From UBA1412 sp964609795 (GTDB lineage Bacteria; Verrucomicrobiota; Verrucomicrobiia; Limisphaerales; UBA1412), in NCBI GenBank assembly GCA_964609795.1, contig CAZSTC010000087.1:1-8910 (forward strand): DNA of 8,910 nucleotides. Reading direction: 5' to 3'. The notes under the pieces were generated by a model that did not search any database, was not told the DNA's origin, and saw only the letters and a program-made list of their open reading frames with translations. Positions 6,997 through 8,910 of the stretch are shown here, one piece after another. The position numbers were made by a program, and so were the translations under genes. Each line of letters starts with the position of its first letter. Position 1 is the first letter of the stretch.

Positions 6997-7710
6997 TTAA
7001 TCTTCTGTTTGGTCGAGCATGGTTTGGTTGAGTTTCTGACGCCAGGTCTCGCGCTCTTCGGGGGTGAGCTCTCTGGGAACATAGACCGGTTCGCCGACTG
7101 AGACGGTGCATTTGCAAAAGGGCAGGGGAATTTGAAAGCGGTCCCAGCTATTCAGGGTAATCTTTCGGGAGAGGTGGTAAGTAATGGGGAGAATCGGCAG
7201 GCCGGTGAGCTGGGCCAGGGTGATGACGCCCGGGTGAATCCGATAGCGGGGTCCGCGGGGACCATCGGGCGTGATCGAGAGATCCAGACCTTTCTCGGCG
7301 CTGGAATTGAGCTCGACCAGGGCCTGAGCTCCGCGGCGGCTGCTGGAGCCGCGTATCGGGACAATGCTGTAAAGCTCAAGGACACGGGTGAGCATTCCGC
7401 CATCGCGGCTGGCACTGACCAGTGCGGCCATTTTGCGCTTGGGCTGCGTTTTGACCACGTAGATGAAATAGCAGGCCAGGGAGAGAAAGAGGCGGTTATG
7501 CCAGATGCAGAAAATCACGTTTTGCGGCTTAGAAGGGGTTCCGAATCCCTCCACGTGGTTGTGGACCGGGTGGATGCGGAAGCGGATGGATGCGGTGAAG
7601 AGGCGTGTGACGCCGAAGACAAGCCAGGCCATGAGCCTGCCGTGCCAGCGTGCTTTCTGGGGTTTGACGATGCGGGGTGCAGCGGGCGCGGTGGGTGACT
7701 CGATACTCAT
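6997..7710 (-). CDS. DUF374-type lysophospholipid acyltransferase family protein
   Basis: A 237-residue membrane-associated acyltransferase of the LPLAT superfamily, DUF374 branch, expected to transfer an acyl chain to a lipid or lipid-A-like acceptor at the inner membrane. A hydrophobic segment (27-43) could dip into the membrane. Conserved blocks: IWHNRLF (69-75), SASRDGG (99-105), IVPIRGSSSRRG (116-127) and TPDGPRGPRY (147-156); the last two are the hallmark of DUF374. I start at ATG 7710: GGAGG (plus-strand 7725-7729) lies 14 bases upstream, a long but possible spacing. A TTG at 7731 would place that site inside the gene. It sits 26 bases after the ruvA stop and 30 before galU, so it is part of the same transcript. 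Pairing with galU suggests envelope lipid or glycolipid assembly, but the precise acceptor is unknown. Confidence 0.88.
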   Translation of the reverse strand: MSIESPTAPAAPRIVKPQKARWHGRLMAWLVFGVTRLFTASIRFRIHPVHNHVEGFGTPSKPQNVIFCIWHNRLFLSLACYFIYVVKTQPKRKMAALVSASRDGGMLTRVLELYSIVPIRGSSSRRGAQALVELNSSAEKGLDLSITPDGPRGPRYRIHPGVITLAQLTGLPILPITYHLSRKITLNSWDRFQIPLPFCKCTVSVGEPVYVPRELTPEERETWRQKLNQTMLDQTED

Positions 7711-7736
7711 TATTTTAAGGGGTGCCTCCAAAGTAC

Positions 7737-8348
7737 TTATTTTTTCAAACTGGCCCGGATGAGTTCTTCAACACCGGCCTCGGGGCCCAGCATGGCCTGG
7801 GCTGCCTTGGCGGCCGTGAGCGCCTCAGCCTGTTTGAAGCCCAGGGTCATCAGGGCAGAGACCGCATCGGCCAGGGATTTATCCAAAGGTGAAAGGGAAT
7901 ACGCACCGGAGCCGCCGGCCGAAGGGAGTGTGCCGGAGAAGGTCAGGCCGACCTTATCCTTGAGCTCGACGACGATGCGCTCGGCCGTTTTTTTGCCGAT
8001 GCCGCTGACCTGGGAAAGAGCTTTGACGTCGCCGGAGCTGACGGCCAGGCGGAAGCGCTCCACGGTCATGCCGCTGAGGATATTGAGGGCAATTTTCGGG
8101 CCGATGCCGCTGACCGAGTTGATCAGGATGCGGAAGAGCTCCTTCTCAGCGGTACTCATGAAGCCATAGAGTGTCTGGGCATCTTCCCGGACGACCAGAT
8201 GGGTTTGGATTTTCACCTCCTGGCCGATGGCGGGCAACTGCGTCGTGGAAGAAAGGGGCATGAGCACTTCATAGCCGACACCGTGGACATCGACTACCGC
8301 CAGCGTGGGATGCGACTCCATTAAAATGCCTTTCAAGGATACGATCAT
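7737..8348 (-). CDS. ruvA: Holliday junction branch migration protein RuvA
   Basis: A 203-residue DNA-binding subunit that tetramerises on four-way Holliday junctions and loads the RuvB helicase during recombinational repair. All three family domains are present: the N-terminal OB fold (1-64) with MIVSLKG at the start and the typical HLVVREDAQTLYGF (50-63); two helix-hairpin-helix motifs, SVSGIGPKIALNIL (78-91) and QVSGIGKKTAERIVVELK (113-130), which grip DNA; a flexible Gly/Ser linker (about 140-155); and the C-terminal RuvB-binding domain (about 156-203). The length is normal. ATG 8348 is set by the conserved MI-start; no Shine-Dalgarno precedes it. It is the first gene of the leftward operon, opposite the ferredoxin gene. 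Neither ruvB nor ruvC is in the window, although these often sit beside ruvA. Confidence 0.97.
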   Translation of the reverse strand: MIVSLKGILMESHPTLAVVDVHGVGYEVLMPLSSTTQLPAIGQEVKIQTHLVVREDAQTLYGFMSTAEKELFRILINSVSGIGPKIALNILSGMTVERFRLAVSSGDVKALSQVSGIGKKTAERIVVELKDKVGLTFSGTLPSAGGSGAYSLSPLDKSLADAVSALMTLGFKQAEALTAAKAAQAMLGPEAGVEELIRASLKK

Positions 8349-8362
8349 AGGGCAAAGCTTAT

Positions 8363-8396
8363 AAAAAAAGGTGCATCCGGAGGAGTCCTGATGCGC
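8363..8396 (-). terminator. Hairpin plus T-tract just upstream of ruvA (terminator or attenuator)
   Basis: On the minus strand GCATC pairs with GATGC (plus-strand 8373-8377 with 8390-8394), continues after one mismatch into GGA/TCC around a four-base loop, and is followed one to three bases later by seven T (plus-strand A, 8363-8369). This is terminator-like and ends only 14 bases before the ruvA start codon. It could stop any leftward transcript arising in 8400-8610, or act as an attenuator of the ruvA operon. The stem is short and interrupted, so it may be fortuitous. Confidence 0.35.
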
Positions 8397-8450
8397 GTTT
8401 ATGTTAATGAAAGCCAGGGTGAAAGACCAGTATTTTGTCCGATCCGGTGA
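8391..8450 (+). CDS. Possible 19-codon small ORF with strong ribosome site
   Basis: ATG 8391 opens a 19-residue frame (MRVYVNESQGERPVFCPIR) ending in TGA at 8448-8450. It has a strong GGAGG (8379-8383) with 7-base spacing, better than those of most genes here. However, both the ribosome site and the ATG fall inside the hairpin 8371-8396, whose plus-strand form (GTGCATC with GATGCGC, including one G-U pair) would hide them. The peptide matches nothing I know. The ribosome site may exist only as part of the opposite-strand hairpin, so this is a weak candidate. Confidence 0.15.
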   Translation: MRVYVNESQGERPVFCPIR

Positions 8451-8514
8451 GAGGAACCGTATTGCCTAAAAAATAGAGCGCACCGAAAAGGGGAAGGTAC
8501 CCTCGAGTTTTTAC

Positions 8515-8542
8515 TTAACTTTTTCCCTGTTTGAGATATCAT
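8515..8542 (+). promoter_or_regulatory. Candidate promoter for the ferredoxin gene
   Basis: TTAACT (8515-8520, four of six matches to the -35 box) and TATCAT (8537-8542, five of six to the -10 box) are separated by 16 bases. The predicted transcription start is near 8549-8550, giving a leader of about 60 bases before ATG 8611. The predicted start coincides with the beginning of a perfect hairpin, which adds some plausibility. Confidence 0.45.
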
Positions 8543-8549
8543 CGCTTCT

Positions 8550-8567
8550 TTCGGGAGAGATCCCGAA
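8550..8567 (+). promoter_or_regulatory. 5' leader hairpin of the ferredoxin mRNA
   Basis: TTCGGGA (8550-8556) pairs perfectly with TCCCGAA (8561-8567) across a GAGA loop, which fits the GNRA tetraloop rule; T8549-G8568 could add a wobble pair. No T-tract follows, so it is not a terminator. If the promoter at 8515-8542 is correct, this hairpin sits at the very 5' end of the transcript, where such structures commonly shield short mRNAs from RNase E-type decay. It could also be a protein-binding palindrome in DNA. Confidence 0.5.
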
Positions 8568-8610
8568 GTCGATCAGATTCGATTGAAACAGTAGAAATGA
8601 TGATTTAATT

Positions 8611-8784
8611 ATGCCTGCAAAAGTTGATCCGGAGAAATGTTCGGGTTGCGGAACGTGCGTTCCAGCGTGCCCGGTTGAGTCCATTAAAATGGAAAAAGAT
8701 AAAGCTGTGGTTGATGCGGATACCTGCATTGATTGCGGCGCTTGCGTGAGTGAATGTCCAATGGAGGCTATTTCGCAAGAGTAA
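8611..8784 (+). CDS. 2[4Fe-4S] ferredoxin, 57 residues
   Basis: A small cytoplasmic electron carrier of the bacterial (clostridial-type) 2[4Fe-4S] class. Two complete cluster motifs are present: CSGCGTCVPACP (10-21; Cys10, 13, 16, 20) and CIDCGACVSECP (39-50; Cys39, 42, 45, 49), the two halves being related by the family's internal duplication. Each motif gives three Cys to one cluster and its last Cys to the other, so both clusters should form. The 57-residue length is typical, with no extra loops or domains. Such ferredoxins are low-potential carriers for oxidoreductases and hydrogenases and are most common in anaerobes. ATG 8611 is the only sensible start; there is no Shine-Dalgarno. The gene stands alone between its own candidate promoter and a strong terminator, so it is monocistronic, and the partner enzyme is not indicated. 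Confidence 0.95.
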   Translation: MPAKVDPEKCSGCGTCVPACPVESIKMEKDKAVVDADTCIDCGACVSECPMEAISQE

Positions 8785-8806
8785 GTTTCTAATACATATA
8801 AAACAG

Positions 8807-8833
8807 AAAGCGGGCATTAGCCCGCTTTTTTTT
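8807..8833 (+). terminator. Strong intrinsic terminator of the ferredoxin gene
   Basis: GCGGGC (8810-8815) and GCCCGC (8820-8825) form a perfect six-pair stem with an ATTA loop, extended by AAA (8807-8809) pairing into the run of eight T (8826-8833). It begins 22 bases after the ferredoxin stop and is the clearest terminator in the window. Confidence 0.95.
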
Positions 8834-8910
8834 GGTATGAAGGCATATCATAGGACTTGGGTGAAAGTCCCAAGAGGCGTAGTTACCGACGAACTCGATA
8901 GCGACTCTCA
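8834..8910 (+). ncRNA. Possible 5' part of a group II intron, cut by the window end
   Basis: Directly after the terminator T-run comes structured non-coding sequence. The phrase ATAGGACTTGGGTGAAAGTC with the following CC (8850-8871) resembles the 'GGGTGAAAGTCCC' element near the 5' end of domain I in many bacterial group II introns, and the later GAACTCGATAGCGAC (8891-8905) also fits that style. GGTATG (8834-8839) can pair with CATATC (8844-8849), and CTTGGG (8856-8861) with CCCAAG (8869-8874). The intron 5' consensus is GTGYG; the nearest form here is GTATG at 8835. Group IIC introns favour sites just behind terminator hairpins, which fits. Domain V and the reverse transcriptase would lie beyond the window, so this rests on resemblance only. 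Confidence 0.42.

Larger units (their letters stand above)
8349..8610. promoter_or_regulatory. Divergent intergenic region between ruvA and ferredoxin genes
   Basis: These 262 bases must hold the control signals for two divergent genes. From the ruvA side they contain the hairpin/T-tract and the small ORF; from about 8508 onwards, the ferredoxin promoter and leader hairpin. On the minus strand a TATAAG box (plus-strand 8357-8362) ends 8 bases before the ruvA ATG, but I find no convincing -35 partner for it. The stretch 8451-8507 shows nothing beyond a weak GGG/CCC inverted repeat around the GGTACC site. Confidence 0.5.

Noticed and set aside
8850..8910. Cobalamin riboswitch resemblance (GGTGAAAGTCC)
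   Set aside because: The phrase GGTGxAAxTCC also occurs in the B12 box, but the required following elements (CCCGC-ACTG type sequence) are missing in the next 40 bases, and no B12-related gene is visible. The group II intron reading fits better.

Overview
The window (about 8.9 kb, moderately GC-rich) looks like ordinary bacterial chromosome with densely packed genes. The protein styles suggest a Gram-negative, probably anaerobic member of the PVC group (Verrucomicrobiota, Kiritimatiellota or Lentisphaerota-like): a secreted TIM-barrel sugar isomerase, a DUF374-type acyltransferase, a zinc-ribbon protein with an acidic linker, and a stand-alone 2[4Fe-4S] ferredoxin. That placement is an inference from gene character; there is no rRNA or other phylogenetic marker beyond RuvA and GalU.

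Layout, left to right. (1) 26-910, plus strand: exported sugar phosphate isomerase/epimerase-like protein, closed by a strong intrinsic terminator. (2) 1066-5270, plus strand: a three-gene operon with an ABC ATPase carrying a long low-complexity tail, an ABC-2 type permease with a roughly 190-residue soluble loop, and a large Trp/Tyr-rich membrane-anchored protein of unrecognised family. The first two genes overlap by 4 bp (ATGA) and the third follows 3 bp later. (3) 5271-5391: convergent gap with several hairpins, one ending in a T-tract for the leftward genes. (4) 8348-5392, minus strand: ruvA, a DUF374-family acyltransferase, galU, and after a wider gap a zinc-ribbon protein. (5) 8349-8610: divergent control region. 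(6) 8611-8784, plus strand: 57-residue 2[4Fe-4S] ferredoxin, with a candidate promoter, a 5' leader hairpin and a textbook terminator. (7) 8834 to the window end: structured non-coding sequence resembling the start of a group II intron, directly behind the ferredoxin terminator.

Functionally, the ABC operon should form one envelope-associated transporter or remodelling complex whose substrate cannot be read from sequence. The leftward operon mixes DNA repair (RuvA, a Holliday-junction protein) with envelope and glycan building (acyl transfer, UDP-glucose supply). The most useful leads are the unknown third component of the ABC operon, the repeated motif in the ATPase tail, the possible group II intron, and the hairpin/T-tract just upstream of ruvA. 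I see no CRISPR array, toxin-antitoxin pair, phage gene or transposase.
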